A DNA stretch of 64,000 nucleotides from Massilia sp. CF038 (lineage in GTDB: Bacteria; Pseudomonadota; Gammaproteobacteria; Burkholderiales; Burkholderiaceae_D): the NCBI RefSeq assembly GCF_900129765.1, contig NZ_FQWU01000001.1:1302001-1366000 (forward strand). Reading direction: 5' to 3'. Positions 17,035 through 26,486 of this stretch are shown piece after piece. The translations under genes were made by a program, and so were the position numbers. Under the pieces are notes generated by a model. That model saw nothing but the letters and a program-made list of their open reading frames with translations. It was not told where the DNA came from and did no database searches. The first letter of the stretch is position 1. Each line of letters starts with the position of its first letter.

Positions 17035-18156
17035 ATGTTGAGCTATCGCCACGCCTTTCACGCGGGCAATCACGCCGACGTCCTCAAGCATTTCGTGCAA
17101 ATTCAGTTGCTCGAGTACATGAACCAGAAGGACACGGCCTACACTTATATCGATACCCACTCCGGCGCCGGCGTGTATGCGCTCGATGGCGGTTATGCCT
17201 CCAAAAACGCCGAATACGAGACCGGTATCGGTCCCCTGTGGGAGCGTAAGGACTTGCCCAAGGGTCTGGAGCAGTACCTGGCCCTGGTCAAGGAAATGAA
17301 TCCGAGTGGCAAGATGCGTTATTACCCCGGCTCGCCTTACGTGGCCGACAAGGTGGCGCGCGAGCAAGACCGTCTGCGTCTGTTCGAACTGCACCCGGCC
17401 GACAGCAAGATTTTGGCGGACAACTTCCGCAAGGTGGAAGCGCACGCGGCCGAGCAGGGCCAGCGCGCCAGCACGCGCGGCCGTCGTGTTCTGATCGAGC
17501 GTGGCGATGGCTTTCATGCGCTGAAAACCTTGCTGCCGCCGCCATCGCGGCGCGCGCTGGTGCTGATCGACCCACCGTACGAGGACAAGCAGGATTACCG
17601 CAAGGTGCGCGACGCGCTCGATGAAGCGCTGGGCCGTTTCCCGGCTGGCATGTATGCAGTCTGGTATCCGGTGCTTCAGCGCATGGAATCGCGCCAGTTT
17701 GCCGACAAGCTCAAGCGCTTGCCAGCGAAGGAGTGGCTTAACGTCACCCTGACCATCACCACCCCTGGGCCGGATGGCTTTGGCTTGCACAGCAGCGGCA
17801 TGTTCATTCTCAATCCGCCATACACGCTGGAACCGCTGCTGCGCCAGGTCATGCCGTATCTGGTCCAGGTGCTGGGCAAGGATGCGGGCGCGACCTTCGT
17901 GATTGAAAAAGGTACCCAGGTCACCGGCGCAGCTGGCGCGCGCGCTGTCAATGGTGCGCCGCGTATGCCGGTCGGTAATGCCCGCCGTGCCAGCCCCACC
18001 TCGGGTACCGGCAGCTTGCGTCTGCCAGGCCAGGCACCGGCCGGTACGCCAGCCGCGGCAGGTCCGCGCCCCGCAGCAGGCACGAGCGGACGCAGTGCGC
18101 GGCCAGGTACCACGCGCGCAGCCGGCACCGGCAAGACCGGTCCACGCCGTCCTTGA
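17035..18156 (+). CDS. rlmJ: 23S rRNA (adenine-2030-N6)-methyltransferase RlmJ with C-terminal extension
   Basis: 373 aa from ATG 17035 (MLSYRHAFHAGNHADVLKH), the conserved N-terminus of RlmJ. The SAM-methyltransferase catalytic motif IDPPYEDKQDY is present near residue 178. RlmJ methylates A2030 of 23S rRNA. E. coli RlmJ is about 280 aa; here about 85 extra residues rich in Ala, Gly, Pro, Arg and Thr follow the catalytic domain and look disordered and basic. Longer upstream in-frame starts lack RlmJ similarity. Confidence 0.92.
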   Translation: MLSYRHAFHAGNHADVLKHFVQIQLLEYMNQKDTAYTYIDTHSGAGVYALDGGYASKNAEYETGIGPLWERKDLPKGLEQYLALVKEMNPSGKMRYYPGSPYVADKVAREQDRLRLFELHPADSKILADNFRKVEAHAAEQGQRASTRGRRVLIERGDGFHALKTLLPPPSRRALVLIDPPYEDKQDYRKVRDALDEALGRFPAGMYAVWYPVLQRMESRQFADKLKRLPAKEWLNVTLTITTPGPDGFGLHSSGMFILNPPYTLEPLLRQVMPYLVQVLGKDAGATFVIEKGTQVTGAAGARAVNGAPRMPVGNARRASPTSGTGSLRLPGQAPAGTPAAAGPRPAAGTSGRSARPGTTRAAGTGKTGPRRP

Positions 18157-18202
18157 TCATGCATTTACCGAATAGTTACAGCACGTTTCAGGATCGTTTT
18201 TC

Positions 18203-19471
18203 ATGCTCACAGAAGTAGTTAGCGAAGTCACGCTGCCGACTGACGACTTTTTCCTTGCCCGTCAACCGATTCTGGGACGCAACCAGCGACTGGTTGCCTA
18301 TGAGCTCTTGTTCCGTAGCGCAGACGCACCCGAGGCCAATGTGGTCGATCACGCCGCCGCCACAGCCGCGGTGATTTCGCACGCCTCGCAACTGGGCATG
18401 CAGCGCGTGGTGGGCGAGCGCCTGGCCTTCGTGAACGTGGACGATATCGTCCTGATGAGCGACTTCGTGCGTTTTCTTCCGCATGACAAGGTGATTCTGG
18501 AAATCCTGGAAACCGTCAACGCCACGCCCGAGCTGATTGCCCGCGTGACCGAACTCAAGTCGTTTGGCTTCAAGTTCGCGCTGGACGATGTGGTGGCCCA
18601 ATCGGAGGACGTGCGCAGGCTCACTTCCCTGGTCGATATCATCAAGATCGATGTGCAGGCAGTGCAGCCCGGTGCGTTGGCGCCGCTGGTGGCGTCGTTC
18701 CACGGCCTGGGCAAAAAGCTGCTGGCTGAAAAAGTTGAGACCGTGGACGAATTCGACACCTGCATGGCACTGGGTTTCGAGTATTTCCAGGGCTATTACT
18801 TTGCCCGTCCGGCTATCCTGAGCGGCAAGAAAATTGCCCCTTCCGAGCTGGTTATTCTGAACCTGCTGCAATTGCTGCGCAGCGAAGCGGACAACCGCGA
18901 GATTGCCATGTCGGTCAAGCGCGATCCGCTCATCAGCCTGAACCTGCTGCGCCTGGTCAACACACCAGCAGCAGGCGCGCGCCGTCACATCGATTCGCTA
19001 TCCGAAGCGCTGGTGGTGCTGGGGCGCGACCAGTTGCAGCGCTGGCTGCAGATTTTGCTGTATGCCACACCGGGCGTCCAGGTCGAGTTCAATTCGCCGC
19101 TGCTGCAAATGGCCACCACGCGCGGCAAGCTGATGGAATTGATGGCGCGCCGCATGCAGAACATGCAGGGGCCGTGCGCCGAGGCCGGCTTCACGGTTGG
19201 CATCATGTCGCTGATGGATGCGCTGTTCTCGATGTCGATGGCCGACATTCTCGACAGCGTGGCGGTGGCGCCCGAGGTCAAGGCCGCGCTGCTCGAGCGC
19301 GAAGGTCATCTGGGCGAGATGCTCAGGATCGTCGAACTGGTCGAAAACCCGAAGCGCGGCGCACAGCTGGGCAAGTCGCTGAAAGCGATTGGCCTGTCGG
19401 TCAAGGAAATGCGCGAGATCGAACTGGAAGCCTTTAGCTGGGTCAACGAAATGGCCCAGGAAGTCGCATGA
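18203..19471 (+). CDS. EAL-HDOD signalling protein with degenerate EAL motif
   Basis: 422 aa. The N-terminal half (about 10-210) is an EAL domain: FFLARQPILGRNQRLVAYEL at the start, LDDV near residue 127, AEKVET near 174 and a GFEYFQGYYF end. The signature is YELLFRS rather than EALLR, suggesting weak or absent phosphodiesterase activity. The second half (about 220-410) is a HDOD domain with NLLRLVN and GRDQLQRWL. EAL-HDOD (YuxH-type) proteins are signalling scaffolds. It overlaps the next small membrane gene by 4 bp. Confidence 0.9.
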   Translation: MLTEVVSEVTLPTDDFFLARQPILGRNQRLVAYELLFRSADAPEANVVDHAAATAAVISHASQLGMQRVVGERLAFVNVDDIVLMSDFVRFLPHDKVILEILETVNATPELIARVTELKSFGFKFALDDVVAQSEDVRRLTSLVDIIKIDVQAVQPGALAPLVASFHGLGKKLLAEKVETVDEFDTCMALGFEYFQGYYFARPAILSGKKIAPSELVILNLLQLLRSEADNREIAMSVKRDPLISLNLLRLVNTPAAGARRHIDSLSEALVVLGRDQLQRWLQILLYATPGVQVEFNSPLLQMATTRGKLMELMARRMQNMQGPCAEAGFTVGIMSLMDALFSMSMADILDSVAVAPEVKAALLEREGHLGEMLRIVELVENPKRGAQLGKSLKAIGLSVKEMREIELEAFSWVNEMAQEVA

Positions 19472-19692
19472 ACATCCACGACGACCATCACGTTGACAAG
19501 TGGGAGCAAATCATCCGCCTGGTGTGCGGCGCGTTCCTGGGTCTGGTCGTCGCATTGGTATTCATGTTGCGCGCCGGGCCGTTTCACCCGTTCATGGCAA
19601 CGCTGATCGTGCTGGGCACGGCGCTGGGCTGCGCGCTGGGCGCGCTGTATGGCGGCGATCGCTTCTGGTACCTCGTGTTCCGCCGCCGCTAA
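19468..19692 (+). CDS. Small two-helix membrane protein
   Basis: 74 aa. The start overlaps the EAL-HDOD stop (ATGA), so it is translationally coupled. A charged His/Asp-rich N-terminus precedes two hydrophobic segments (about 17-35 and 41-62), ending in a basic FRRR tail. I do not recognise the family. Coupling suggests it could anchor or report to the EAL-HDOD protein; that is inference. Confidence 0.7.
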   Translation: MNIHDDHHVDKWEQIIRLVCGAFLGLVVALVFMLRAGPFHPFMATLIVLGTALGCALGALYGGDRFWYLVFRRR

Positions 19693-19696
19693 GGCC

Positions 19697-20449
19697 TCAA
19701 CCCTGAGCCAGCAGTAAAAACACGGTCGGCTTCTTGTGGAAGTCCGGCGCCTTGCCCGAGGCCAGCTGCGCCTTCCATCTTGCCCCGTTCTGGGTGCGGA
19801 TGGTTTCACTGGGCAAGCTCAAATCGGTCGCCACGCAAATCAGCGTACCCGGCTGACAGGCGCCCACCAGTGCTTCGAGCATGGCGCCGTTGCGGTAGGG
19901 CGTCTCAATCAACAGCTGGGTTTGCTTTTCGGTGCGCGAACGGGCTTCCAGCTCCTTGATGCGCTTGCTGCGCTGGACCGCGTCCGTGGGCAGGTAACCA
20001 TTGAAGGCAAAGCTCTGCCCGTTCAGGCCGCTTGCCATGACGGCCAGCAGCAGCGAGGAGGGTCCCACCAGCGGCCGGACCGGAATGCCATGCTGGTGCG
20101 CCAGGCGGACCAGGTCGGCGCCGGGGTCGGCCACCGCCGGCACGCCTGCTTCCGATACCAGGCCGGCGTCGCGTCCGGCCAGCAAGGGTTCGAGCAAGCC
20201 CTGCAGTGCCTGGGCGGGGGTATTCACGTTCAGCTCCGCAATCTCGATTTCCTGCAGCGGGCGCGCCAGCGGATGGCCGATCGCGATCAGCTTCAGAAAG
20301 CCGCGCGCGGTCTTGGCATTTTCGGCAACAAAGTAATCAAGCTGGGCCGTAATGGCTTGCACTTGCTCGGGGATGATGTGCGACAAGGCGCCAGGAACGG
20401 CGTCGGTGCTGCCCAAGGTATTGGGAATCAGATAAAGGGTACCGGGCAT
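19697..20449 (-). CDS. SAM-dependent methyltransferase of the tetrapyrrole methylase/RsmI-like family
   Basis: 250 aa. The N-terminus MPGTLYLIPNTLGS, the SEAGVPAVADPGADLV motif and the GPSSLLLAVMASGL stretch match a paralogue group of RsmI (16S rRNA C1402 2'-O-methyltransferase). True RsmI is longer and starts with a GTLYVVATPIGN-type motif, so this is the shorter paralogue often found beside maf-type genes. The substrate is not known. It lies 6 nt after the yceF gene and converges on the EAL-HDOD unit. Confidence 0.85.
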   Translation of the reverse strand: MPGTLYLIPNTLGSTDAVPGALSHIIPEQVQAITAQLDYFVAENAKTARGFLKLIAIGHPLARPLQEIEIAELNVNTPAQALQGLLEPLLAGRDAGLVSEAGVPAVADPGADLVRLAHQHGIPVRPLVGPSSLLLAVMASGLNGQSFAFNGYLPTDAVQRSKRIKELEARSRTEKQTQLLIETPYRNGAMLEALVGACQPGTLICVATDLSLPSETIRTQNGARWKAQLASGKAPDFHKKPTVFLLLAQG

Positions 20450-20455
20450 AAACTC

Positions 20456-21064
20456 TTATGAATGAAAGAAATTGAAACCTGCCTGGCGCAGCATGCTGGT
20501 CAGGGCAATCAGGGGCAGGCCGGTCAAGGCAGTAGGGTCGGTGCTGTCGATTTGTTCAAGGATGGCAATACCCAAGCCTTCGTTCTTGGCGCTGCCAGCG
20601 CAATCGTAGGGTTGCTCGATGCGCAAGTAGGCGTCCAGTTCGGCATCGGGCAGGTCGCGAAAGGTCACGAAGGTCTGGATATTTTCCAATTGCACCGTGG
20701 GCGGGCTGGTGCGGCTATCCCACAAGCATAGTGCCGTGTGAAAGATGACGCGCCGCCCGCGCATGGTTTGCAGCTGGGCCAGGGCATTGGCATGGTTGCC
20801 TGGTTTGCCGATCTGGGCGCCATCGAGCGTGGCAACCTGGTCCGACCCGATCACCACGCTGCCAGAGGCACGCGCAGCCACGGCGCCCGCCTTGGCCTGG
20901 GCCAGGCGCAGGGCGGTGGCGTCCGGGGTTTCCGCGGGCAGGGGACGTTCGTCGAGGTCGGGCACCATCACCTCGAACGGCAATTGCAGCCGGCCCAGCA
21001 GGTCGCGGCGGTAGCTGGAGCTTGATGCAAGAATCAGACGCGGGGGCGGGGAAGTTGGTATCAT
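20456..21064 (-). CDS. yceF: Maf-type nucleotide pyrophosphatase, YceF branch
   Basis: 202 aa from ATG 21064 (MIPTSPPPRLILASSSSYRR). The P-loop-like LASSSSYRRDLL, VIGSDQVATLDG and CAGSAKNEGLGI match YceF, which hydrolyses modified nucleotides such as 7-methyl-GTP. A longer reading from 21307 would run through the yceD start region and is not supported. It is divergent from yceD, the same neighbourhood as in E. coli (yceF next to yceD-rpmF-plsX). Confidence 0.93.
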   Translation of the reverse strand: MIPTSPPPRLILASSSSYRRDLLGRLQLPFEVMVPDLDERPLPAETPDATALRLAQAKAGAVAARASGSVVIGSDQVATLDGAQIGKPGNHANALAQLQTMRGRRVIFHTALCLWDSRTSPPTVQLENIQTFVTFRDLPDAELDAYLRIEQPYDCAGSAKNEGLGIAILEQIDSTDPTALTGLPLIALTSMLRQAGFNFFHS

Positions 21065-21155
21065 TGCGGCCCTGAGATGAAAAAACACCGTAAGTCTTTG
21101 ACTCCACAGCGATAAGCCTGTTATTATCGCAGGTTTTCCGGGGAAAATTCCTGAA

Positions 21156-21641
21156 ATGAGTGCTTTTGTCATCGACGCTTTTGAATTTTGTCGAAGCAAC
21201 GGCCATCGCGAGGGCGTCACGCCTGTCGCTGAAATGAGCCGGTTAAACAAGGATTGTGCAGACCATTCGGGCGAGATCGCCTGGAGCGTCGACGGCACGA
21301 CCAGCAAGCAGGGCTATCCGCAAATCACGCTGTCGGTCTCCGGCACCGTGCAACTGGTGTGCCAGCGTTGCCTGACTCCGTATGCTTTTGAAATGGATTC
21401 GTCCACCGTGCTGATGCTTGGCAAGGATGACGAACACGCCGACGAGATCGAAGAGATTCTCGACGACGAAAGCATTGACGTGATTGTCGGCAGCCGCAAC
21501 TGCGACATCCGCGACCTGATCGAGGACGAGGCGCTGCTGGCCTTGCCGCAAGTACCGAAGCATGAGGTTTGCCCGGACAACAAATTGTTGGACGTGCTCA
21601 AGAGCGAGAAGCCATCGCCTTTTGCGGTTTTGAAAAAGTAA
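21156..21641 (+). CDS. yceD: YceD (DUF177), large rRNA accumulation protein
   Basis: 161 aa. It contains the conserved VCQRCLTPY motif near residue 68 and an acidic middle section (DDEHADEIEEILDDESID), both typical of DUF177. The family is needed for normal 23S rRNA levels. The gene begins the yceD-rpmF-plsX-fab cluster and is divergent from yceF. Confidence 0.92.
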   Translation: MSAFVIDAFEFCRSNGHREGVTPVAEMSRLNKDCADHSGEIAWSVDGTTSKQGYPQITLSVSGTVQLVCQRCLTPYAFEMDSSTVLMLGKDDEHADEIEEILDDESIDVIVGSRNCDIRDLIEDEALLALPQVPKHEVCPDNKLLDVLKSEKPSPFAVLKK

Positions 21642-21826
21642 TACCGAATTTGCAGTACGAAAAGAACGTGTCAAACGCGTGCAGTAGTCGAGTATGGCAT
21701 CGAGCAGTGAAGGTAAGACAGCGTTATACATGTCGGTAAGAAGTATTTGCCGCTGGGATACTCGATTCGCATCTATTTGCCAGTCGAATGTGTTAGAATT
21801 TTAGAACTTATGTATTAGGAGTCATC

Positions 21827-22009
21827 ATGGCAGTTCAGCAGAATAAGAAGTCCCCATCCAAGCGCGGTATGCACCGCTCGCACGACTTCCTGGTCGCGCC
21901 GCAACTGGGTATCGAGCCAACCACCGGTGAAACGCATCTGCGTCACCACATCAGCCCGAACGGTTTCTACCGTGGTCGTAAAGTACTCAAGACCAAGAAC
22001 GACGAGTAA
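21827..22009 (+). CDS. rpmF: Ribosomal protein bL32
   Basis: 60 aa: [20 protein letters not shown] at the N-terminus is the standard bL32 start, and the C-terminus has [15 protein letters not shown] strong AGGAG ribosome site precedes ATG. The 185-nt gap from yceD becomes AT-rich just before the gene and probably holds a promoter, but I could not fix a convincing -35/-10 pair. Confidence 0.98.
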   Translation: MAVQQNKKSPSKRGMHRSHDFLVAPQLGIEPTTGETHLRHHISPNGFYRGRKVLKTKNDE

Positions 22010-22034
22010 TCGACGTCTTGCATTGAGTAAGATG

Positions 22035-22078
22035 AAAGCGGTGCAACGTAATCGACTGCGTCGCGCCGCTTTTTCTTT
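22035..22078 (+). terminator. Terminator between rpmF and plsX
   Basis: A 10-bp stem with one wobble pair (22035-22044 with 22063-22072) is followed by TTCTTT. It may be a partial terminator that makes L32 in excess over the downstream lipid genes. Confidence 0.75.
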
Positions 22079-22208
22079 GTTACCGGCTGCAATTCAACTT
22101 TGCACACCGTCATTTCGCATGTCGCAGACTGTGGCTGGCCTTCGCCCGCACGCAGCGCGCATCCTGCCGCCCCGCATCTTGTTCGAGTCGCGGTAAGAAT
22201 CCCACCAA

Positions 22209-23267
22209 ATGACAATTAAAATATCCATCGACTGCATGGGCGGCGATCACGGCCCCTCAGTTACCATTCCTGCGGCAATTGCTTTTGCCAATCGCGTGCC
22301 CGAAGCCGAGTTGATCCTCGTCGGTCTCGAAAACGATTTGCTCGCCGAACTTAAGAAATGCAAGGCCGATCAGCATCCGCGCCTGTCCATCGTGCACGCG
22401 TCCGAGACCGTGGCCATGGATGACCCGATCGAAGTCGCCTTGCGGCGTAAAAAAGATTCCTCGATGCGCGTGGCAATCGAGCTGGTCAAGGATGGCAAGG
22501 CCCAGGCCTGCGTTTCCGCCGGCAACACCGGCGCCCTGATGGCTGTCTCGCGCTACGTGCTCAAGACCATGGCCGGGGTTGACCGTCCCGCCATCTGTTC
22601 CATTTTGCCCAACCAGAACGACGGCCCCACCTACATGCTGGACTTGGGCGCGAACGTCGATTGCGAACCGCATCACCTGCACCAGTTCGCCATCATGGGT
22701 TCGGTGCTGGTGTCTGCCATGGAAGGCAAGGAGCGTCCCACCATCGGCCTGCTGAACGTGGGCACCGAAGAAATCAAGGGCAATGAAGTGGTCAAGGCCA
22801 CCGGCGAACTGCTGCGTGCCGACCACGAAGCGGGCGTGCTCAATTTCTACGGCAACGTGGAAGGCAACGATATCTTCAAGGGCACCACCGACATCATCGT
22901 GTGCGACGGCTTTGTCGGCAACGTGACGCTGAAGGCCGTCGAAGGCCTGGGCCGCTTCGTCAAGAGCGCCCTGACCGCCGAATTCAAGCGCACCCCGCTG
23001 ACCATGCTGGGCGCCTTGATTTCCCGCAGCGCTTTCAAGAACTTCTCGAATCGCTTCAACCCATCGCGTTACAACGGCGCCAGCCTGCTTGGTTTGCGCG
23101 GGCTCGTGTTCAAGAGCCATGGCGGGGCCGATTCGTACTCCTTCGAGTGGGCGATCAAACGCGCCTTCGATGCCGCTAAATACAATGTGCAAGAGCATCT
23201 TTCGAGCAAGATTGCCGAGTTGATGCCGCGCACGCCTGACCCGGAAGTGACAGGCTCACCAACTTAG
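22209..23267 (+). CDS. plsX: Phosphate acyltransferase PlsX
   Basis: 352 aa. PlsX converts acyl-ACP to acyl-phosphate for the PlsY step of phospholipid synthesis. Diagnostic stretches are [18 protein letters not shown] at the N-terminus, [10 protein letters not shown] near residue 101, and [13 protein letters not shown] near 235. It is followed 14 bp later by fabH, the normal arrangement. Confidence 0.97.
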   Translation: MTIKISIDCMGGDHGPSVTIPAAIAFANRVPEAELILVGLENDLLAELKKCKADQHPRLSIVHASETVAMDDPIEVALRRKKDSSMRVAIELVKDGKAQACVSAGNTGALMAVSRYVLKTMAGVDRPAICSILPNQNDGPTYMLDLGANVDCEPHHLHQFAIMGSVLVSAMEGKERPTIGLLNVGTEEIKGNEVVKATGELLRADHEAGVLNFYGNVEGNDIFKGTTDIIVCDGFVGNVTLKAVEGLGRFVKSALTAEFKRTPLTMLGALISRSAFKNFSNRFNPSRYNGASLLGLRGLVFKSHGGADSYSFEWAIKRAFDAAKYNVQEHLSSKIAELMPRTPDPEVTGSPT

Positions 23268-23281
23268 TAGGACGGTTCGCA

Positions 23282-24268
23282 ATGACTTTGTACAGCAAAA
23301 TTATCGGCACCGGCAGCTATCTGCCCAAACAGCGTGTGACCAATGACGATCTGACGGCGCAGCTGGCAGCAAAGGGCATCGAAACTTCGGACGAGTGGAT
23401 CGTCTCGCGCAGCGGGATCGAAGCGCGCCATTACGCGGCGCTGGACGAGCAATCGTCCGACCTGGCCGTGGCCGCCGGCAAGAAGGCGCTCGAGATGGCT
23501 GGCCTGCAAGCCGATCAGATCGACCTGGTGATCGTGGCCAGCTCCACGCCCGACTTCCACGGCAGCTTCCCCAGCACCGCCTGCATCGTCCAGCGCAAGC
23601 TGGGCATGCACAACAACAGCGCCGCCTTTGACGTGCAAGCCGTGTGCAGCGGCTTCGTGTATGCCGTCTCGGTGGCCGACGCCTTCATCAAGGCGGGCGC
23701 CCACAAGAACGTGATGGTGATTGGCGCCGAAGTCTTTTCCCGCATCCTCAATTTTGAAGACCGCACCACCTGCGTGCTGTTTGGCGATGGCGCCGGCGCC
23801 ATCATCCTGAGCGCCTCCGACGAGCCGGGCATTCTGGCCACCAAGCTGCATGCCGATGGCCGGCATGCCGATATTCTGTCGATTCCGGGCAACCTGGCCG
23901 GTGGCGCGATTGCCGGCAGCGGCTTCCTGTACATGGATGGCCCGGCGGTGTTCAAGCTGGCTGTTTCGGTCCTGGAGCAGGTTGCCAATGAGGCGCTGGA
24001 ACATGCTGGCATGCAGGCATCCGACATCGACTGGCTGATTCCGCACCAGGCCAATATCCGCATCATGAAAAGCACGGCCAAGAAACTCGACCTGCCGATG
24101 GAAAAGATGGTGGTCACGGTCGATCAGCACGGCAATACCTCGGCGGCATCGATTCCGCTGGCGCTGGACATCGCCGTGCGCGACGGCCGCGTCAAGAAGG
24201 GCGACAACGTCATGATGGAAGGCGTGGGCGGCGGCTTTACCTGGGGCGCCGTGCTCGTCCGCATGTAA
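23282..24268 (+). CDS. fabH: Beta-ketoacyl-ACP synthase III FabH
   Basis: 328 aa. It condenses acetyl-CoA with malonyl-ACP to start fatty acid synthesis. The active-site Cys is residue 122 in [10 protein letters not shown], the His lies in IPHQANIRI and the Asn in [10 protein letters not shown], so the Cys-His-Asn triad is complete. The ribosome site and 14-bp spacing from plsX fit an operon. Confidence 0.97.
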   Translation: MTLYSKIIGTGSYLPKQRVTNDDLTAQLAAKGIETSDEWIVSRSGIEARHYAALDEQSSDLAVAAGKKALEMAGLQADQIDLVIVASSTPDFHGSFPSTACIVQRKLGMHNNSAAFDVQAVCSGFVYAVSVADAFIKAGAHKNVMVIGAEVFSRILNFEDRTTCVLFGDGAGAIILSASDEPGILATKLHADGRHADILSIPGNLAGGAIAGSGFLYMDGPAVFKLAVSVLEQVANEALEHAGMQASDIDWLIPHQANIRIMKSTAKKLDLPMEKMVVTVDQHGNTSAASIPLALDIAVRDGRVKKGDNVMMEGVGGGFTWGAVLVRM

Positions 24269-24306
24269 ACGACAAAGTTGAAAAGAAATAGAACAAGGAG
24301 ACTTGC

Positions 24307-25254
24307 ATGAATCAGTTCGCATTTGTATTTCCCGGTCAGGGCTCGCAAGCCATCGGCATGCTCAACGGCTTCGCTGGCAACGCCGTGGTCGAGCAGACCA
24401 TTGCCGAAGCCAACGAGGCACTCGGCTTTGACCTGGGTAAATTGATTGCCGAAGGTCCCAAGGAGGACATGGACCTGACCACCAACACCCAGCCCATCAT
24501 GCTGACCGCGTCGGTGGCGGTGTACCGGGCCTGGATTGCAGCCGGCGGCCCGCTGCCACCGGTGGTTGCCGGTCACAGCGTGGGCGAGTATTCGGCCCTG
24601 GTCGCTGCCGGTGTGATCGCCTTCAAGGATGCGGTGCCGCTGGTGCGTTTTCGCGCCAAGGTGATGCAGGAAGCCGTGCCGGTTGGCATGGGCGGCATGG
24701 CCGTCATCCTGGGTCTGGCGGCCGACGATGTGCGCGCGCTGTGCCTGGAAGCAGCAAGCGCCGAGCCGGGCAGTGTGGTCGAGGCAGTCAACTTCAATGA
24801 ACCCACCCAGATTGTGATTGCCGGCCACACTGCCGCGGTCGAGCGCGCCTGCGAACTGGCCAAGGCCAAAGGCGCCAAGCGCGCCATGAAGCTGGCGGTA
24901 TCGGCGCCGTTCCATTCCTCGCTGCTCAAGCCAGCCTCGGACCGCTTGCAGGAATACCTGCAGGGCGTGAGTTTCCATGCGCCTCAGATCGACTTGATCA
25001 ACAATGTCGATGTGGCTATCCTGAACGATCCGGCTGCCATCAAGGATGCCCTGGTGCGCCAGGCTGCCGGTGCGGTGCGCTGGGTCGAAACCATGCAAAA
25101 GCTCGCCGAAGGCGGCACCACCCAGATCATCGAAAGTGCGCCCAGCAAGGTATTGATCGGCATGGCCAAGCGGATTGACCCGCGTCTCGCAGGCGAAGCA
25201 CTGGTTGACCAGGCTGCGCTCGATCGCGTATTGAGCACGCTCAATCAGGCTTGA
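24307..25254 (+). CDS. fabD: Malonyl-CoA:ACP transacylase FabD
   Basis: 315 aa. It begins with FVFPGQGSQAIGML and has the nucleophile elbow GHSVGEYSAL with Ser91. The acyl-binding Arg occurs in VRFRAKVMQEAV and the His in SAPFHSSL. FabD loads malonyl groups onto ACP. AAGGAG precedes the ATG. Confidence 0.97.
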   Translation: MNQFAFVFPGQGSQAIGMLNGFAGNAVVEQTIAEANEALGFDLGKLIAEGPKEDMDLTTNTQPIMLTASVAVYRAWIAAGGPLPPVVAGHSVGEYSALVAAGVIAFKDAVPLVRFRAKVMQEAVPVGMGGMAVILGLAADDVRALCLEAASAEPGSVVEAVNFNEPTQIVIAGHTAAVERACELAKAKGAKRAMKLAVSAPFHSSLLKPASDRLQEYLQGVSFHAPQIDLINNVDVAILNDPAAIKDALVRQAAGAVRWVETMQKLAEGGTTQIIESAPSKVLIGMAKRIDPRLAGEALVDQAALDRVLSTLNQA

Positions 25255-25308
25255 ACCGCGCGCCACTTGATTGGCGTAGCATCTGAACGTTTGAACAAAA
25301 GGACTGCA

Positions 25309-26046
25309 ATGAATCTCGAAAAACAAGTCGCCCTCGTGACCGGCGCCTCGCGCGGTATTGGCAAGGCCATCGCGCTGGAACTGGCGCGCCAGGGTGCGCA
25401 AGTGGTCGGCACCGCCACCACCGAAGCAGGCGCTGCCGCCATCAGTGGCTATCTGGCCGAGTTTGGCGGCAAGGGCCTGGTGCTCAATGTCACCGACGGC
25501 GCCGCTTGCGTCGCTTGTGTCGAGGAAGTGCAGAAAACCTTTGGCGGCCTGGCCATTCTGGTCAATAACGCCGGCATCACCCAGGACCAGCTGGCCATGC
25601 GCATGAAGGACGAGGAATGGGACAACGTCATCGCCACCAATCTGTCGGCCGTGGGCAAACTCTCGCGCGCCGTCCTGCGCGGTATGATGAAGGCCAAGCA
25701 TGGGCGTATCATTAACATTACTTCGGTGGTGGGGGCGTCCGGCAATCCTGGCCAAATGAATTACGCTGCGGCAAAAGCGGGCGTGGCCGGCATGACGCGC
25801 GCGCTGGCCCGGGAAATCGGCAGCCGCAATATCACCGTCAATTGCGTGGCGCCAGGCTTCATTGACACTGACATGACCAAATCCCTGGGCGACGAGCAGC
25901 ACGCCGCCTTGCTGACGCAAATTCCGCTGGCCCGCCTTGGCGCGCCCGAAGATATTGCCTACGCGGTTGCTTTCCTGGCCGGTCCGCAGGCAGCCTACAT
26001 CACAGGCACCGAACTGCATGTGAATGGCGGCATGTACATGAATTAA
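25309..26046 (+). CDS. fabG: 3-oxoacyl-ACP reductase FabG
   Basis: 245 aa from ATG 25309 (MNLEKQVALVTGASRGIG), with AAAGGA as ribosome site; an earlier in-frame codon at 25267 only adds non-conserved residues. NADPH-binding TGASRGIG is at about 11-18, NNAG follows, and the catalytic Tyr152 and Lys156 lie in NYAAAKAG. It reduces 3-oxoacyl-ACP in each elongation cycle. Confidence 0.97.
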   Translation: MNLEKQVALVTGASRGIGKAIALELARQGAQVVGTATTEAGAAAISGYLAEFGGKGLVLNVTDGAACVACVEEVQKTFGGLAILVNNAGITQDQLAMRMKDEEWDNVIATNLSAVGKLSRAVLRGMMKAKHGRIINITSVVGASGNPGQMNYAAAKAGVAGMTRALAREIGSRNITVNCVAPGFIDTDMTKSLGDEQHAALLTQIPLARLGAPEDIAYAVAFLAGPQAAYITGTELHVNGGMYMN

Positions 26047-26153
26047 GTTTCGTTGGCCCTAAACAGCTTTTGTGCGCGCCAGGAAGCGAAAATAGGGTCA
26101 AATATCACCTGTTAGCAGCACGTTCGGTGGAATTTGCATCACACGCTGAAAAT

Positions 26154-26182
26154 AGTTTTTCAACGCGCAAACCTGCTAAAAT
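26154..26182 (+). promoter_or_regulatory. Candidate acpP promoter
   Basis: TAAAAT (26177-26182) lies 38 bp before the acpP start with a weak AGTTTT -35 17 nt upstream, in an AT-rich part of the 174-nt gap after fabG. A separate acpP promoter would fit the high demand for ACP; the -35 is poor. Confidence 0.4.
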
Positions 26183-26220
26183 GCGCGCACTTTCCGTAAC
26201 ACACACAATGGAGCCATAAC

Positions 26221-26460
26221 ATGTCGGATATCGAACAACGCGTTAAAAAAATCGTCGCTGAGCAACTGGGTGTTGCAGAAGTCGACATCAAAATCGAATC
26301 CTCGTTCGTTGACGACCTCGGCGCAGATTCCCTCGACACCGTCGAACTGGTGATGGCACTGGAAGACGAATTCGAAATGGAAATCCCGGACGAACAGGCA
26401 GAAAAAATCACGACCGTGAAACAGGCAATCGACTACGCGACCGCGCACGTCAAGGCCTAA
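26221..26460 (+). CDS. acpP: Acyl carrier protein
   Basis: 79 aa, acidic. The phosphopantetheine site is Ser37 in [10 protein letters not shown], exactly the primary-metabolism ACP signature. It carries growing acyl chains and is activated by AcpS, encoded later in this window (38097). It sits between fabG and fabF. Confidence 0.98.
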   Translation: MSDIEQRVKKIVAEQLGVAEVDIKIESSFVDDLGADSLDTVELVMALEDEFEMEIPDEQAEKITTVKQAIDYATAHVKA

Positions 26461-26486
26461 GTTTTTACAGTTTTCGGGAGAATCGC

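Noticed and set aside
24124-26019. 631-aa antisense frame opposite fabH-fabD-fabG
   Set aside because: It spans three unrelated real genes and their gaps with no recognisable domain.
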